Part shown: positions 5,641-6,933 of the stretch, one piece after another
Position numbering within the stretch: position 1 is the first letter of the stretch
How the letters are laid out: every line of letters begins with the position of its first letter
Source: Methyloprofundus sp.
GTDB lineage: Bacteria; Pseudomonadota; Gammaproteobacteria; Methylococcales; Methylomonadaceae
Length of the DNA: 6,933 nucleotides
Assembly: GCA_030636485.1 (NCBI GenBank)
Contig: DAOVWV010000086.1
Coordinates: 1-6,933 of the forward strand
Direction: 5' to 3'
The notes under the pieces: model-generated
The model's database searches: none
Told to the model about the DNA's origin: nothing
The model's input: the letters and a program-made list of their open reading frames with translations, nothing else
Program-made: the position numbers and the translations under genes

Positions 5641-6831
5641 ATGAGTACAGAAGAAAAACAACCGAAAAGCCGCCGTGAGTTAGTGCGCACCATGGGTCTA
5701 AGTGGTAATTACTGGTATGCCATGGAAGAAAGCAAGAACCTTAAAAAAGGCGAATCACTTGAGGTTATTTTCTGGAAAAGTCCTATCGCGCTCTATCGCG
5801 GTGACAGCGGAAAGGTTCACGCGATTGAAAACCGCTGCCCTCATCGCCAATTACGCTTAAGTTCTGGCATTGTCGAAGGCGATGAAATTATTTGCCAATA
5901 TCATGGTTGGAATTTTAATGGCTGTGGTCAGTGTACGGGTATTTCTCATGAACTCGGCAAGGGCAAAGGCAAGAGCGAACTCCCCAATATCAAAGTCAAC
6001 GCCTATCCAGTACAGGAAAAATACGGTTTAATCTGGGTATTTCCAGGTGACCCTGCGCTATCGGAAACCGTTAAAATTCCTGCCATACCGCAACTCGATC
6101 AGGAGAATCCATGGGAATTTATTCCTATTGATGTAAAACTAAAAGCGCATTACAGCATGATGCTAGAAAACGTATGTGACTTTAACCATGCCTTTTTACA
6201 CCGCAAATTTAAACCTTTCACTAATCCTCACCTAAAAGGTTCTCGTCGTGAAGGGGACACTATCTGGATTGATTATGAAACGGATATGAGTCAAAGTAGT
6301 GCCGTAAAGACTGCGGGAGAGAAAAAAGGCGCGGGGCTTGAAGATATGACCTTATGGTATCAGTACCCTTACCAGGGATCTAATACCGCTGACAAATACC
6401 TGCATTGGCTGTTTATGACACCGATGGATGAAGGTAATACCCGTTGTTTTTTCGTATTTTTATTGGGGCCGCTGGAAATTCCTTTTATCAATAAACCCGT
6501 GCCTAAATGTTTGCGTAAAACCGTTATATGGATTGCCAATAAGCTATATATCATCCCTTTGCTAGGCGAAGATACCTATATTCTAGCGGAAGAAATGCTA
6601 GGCCAAGAGCGTCACCCCGATATTCAGCATTTAGAATTCAATCCGATTGTGGGCGAATTCCAGAAAATGAGTATTGAAAAATGGGAAGAATACGTACATA
6701 CGGAAGCACTGCGCAAAAAGAAACAAAAAGAAGAAAAGCAACGCTATGTGTTTACCGGTGCCGGACTCACTAAAAAAGAGCTGCGTGATTACAATAAGAT
6801 GCTAGAAGAAAAAGAAGCGGCGGGTTTATAG
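5641..6831 (+). CDS. Rieske non-heme iron oxygenase, candidate sterol C-4 demethylase (SdmA-like)
   Basis: A 396-residue oxygenase alpha-type subunit. The Rieske [2Fe-2S] domain (about 23-135) has CPH (C66, H68) and CQYHGW (C85, H88), 16 residues apart. The catalytic domain has ENVCDFNHAFLH (176-187) giving His183 and His187 as iron ligands and Asp180 as the bridging Asp; EDTYILAEEM (310-319) offers Asp311 as third ligand. The His pair is separated by three residues rather than the more common four or five. A hydrophobic stretch (294-309) may help membrane or substrate access, and the tail (345-396) is Lys/Glu-rich and helical. Bacterial C-4 sterol demethylation in Methylococcus uses a Rieske oxygenase (SdmA) plus a reductase (SdmB), and pairing with CYP51 here suggests such a role. 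Only the family is certain; another steroid or hopanoid substrate is possible. GGAG at 5632-5635 sets the start. No reductase partner is visible. Confidence 0.85.
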   Translation: MSTEEKQPKSRRELVRTMGLSGNYWYAMEESKNLKKGESLEVIFWKSPIALYRGDSGKVHAIENRCPHRQLRLSSGIVEGDEIICQYHGWNFNGCGQCTGISHELGKGKGKSELPNIKVNAYPVQEKYGLIWVFPGDPALSETVKIPAIPQLDQENPWEFIPIDVKLKAHYSMMLENVCDFNHAFLHRKFKPFTNPHLKGSRREGDTIWIDYETDMSQSSAVKTAGEKKGAGLEDMTLWYQYPYQGSNTADKYLHWLFMTPMDEGNTRCFFVFLLGPLEIPFINKPVPKCLRKTVIWIANKLYIIPLLGEDTYILAEEMLGQERHPDIQHLEFNPIVGEFQKMSIEKWEEYVHTEALRKKKQKEEKQRYVFTGAGLTKKELRDYNKMLEEKEAAGL

Positions 6832-6840
6832 GCACACCTC

Positions 6841-6933
6841 CTCGTTCCCACGCTCTGCGTCACGGTCATTAAGTTAAGGCAGTGTCGCTCTGCCTGGAAA
6901 TGCAGTTTGTGACGCTCTGCGTCACGGAATGCA
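6841..6933. repeat. REP-like cluster of GC-rich palindromic repeats
   Basis: Three related units start with CGCTCTGC at 6851, 6886 and 6913. The first and third share an exact 15-mer CGCTCTGCGTCACGG (6851-6865, 6913-6927), and the second and third end in GGAAATGCA/GGAATGCA. They form hairpins: AGGCAG...CTGCCT (6877-6895) and GTGACGC-TCT-GCGTCAC (6909-6925). The first unit opens with CTCGTTCCCACGCTCTGCGT, a wording I recall from dispersed intergenic repeats in several gammaproteobacteria. It lies ten bases after the Rieske stop and may help end or stabilise the operon transcript; there is no T-run. It is cut by the right edge. Confidence 0.65.

Noticed and set aside
6841..6933. CRISPR array
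   Set aside because: Units are unevenly spaced (35 and 27 bases), imperfect and palindromic with no proper spacers; a REP-like repeat fits better.

Overview
The window looks like chromosome from an aerobic methanotroph of the gammaproteobacterial Methylococcales. Two things point there. One is a pair of serine-cycle genes (malyl-CoA lyase and the start of malate thiokinase beta subunit). The other is a bacterial CYP51 fused to a C-terminal 3Fe-4S ferredoxin, an arrangement known from Methylococcus capsulatus. The DNA is moderately AT-rich, which suggests a lower-GC member of the order rather than Methylococcus itself. The genus cannot be fixed from this window.

Left part, minus strand (2-1502): a well-formed sigma70-type promoter (1475-1502) drives mclA (428-1378). 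A terminator-like hairpin follows (382-407), then the 5' end of mtkA (2-346), which runs off the left edge. MtkAB activates malate to malyl-CoA and MclA cleaves it to glyoxylate and acetyl-CoA, so the two genes encode consecutive steps of formaldehyde carbon assimilation. A 12-bp perfect palindrome sits in the mclA leader.

Middle (1606-3354): a minus-strand gene (1825-2604) for a secreted protein with a VPLPA/PEP-CTERM-type sorting tail, with its own candidate promoter (2677-2705) and a strong intrinsic terminator (1606-1644). A 750-bp non-coding divergent region (2605-3354) separates it from the next operon. That region holds several palindromes, a 12-bp-spaced direct repeat and a good promoter (3224-3252).

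Right part, plus strand (3355-6831): a tight three-gene operon encoding CYP51-ferredoxin (sterol 14-alpha-demethylase), an NTF2/SnoaL-like fold protein of unknown role, and a Rieske non-heme iron oxygenase. The last may be a C-4 sterol demethylase of the SdmA kind. The simplest reading is a sterol demethylation cassette in which the P450 removes the C-14 methyl, the Rieske enzyme oxidises another methyl (C-4 is the obvious candidate), and the NTF2-like protein binds, isomerises or hands over a sterol intermediate. No reductase is present in the window. The operon is followed by a REP-like cluster of short GC-rich palindromic repeats (6841-6933) that continues past the right edge.
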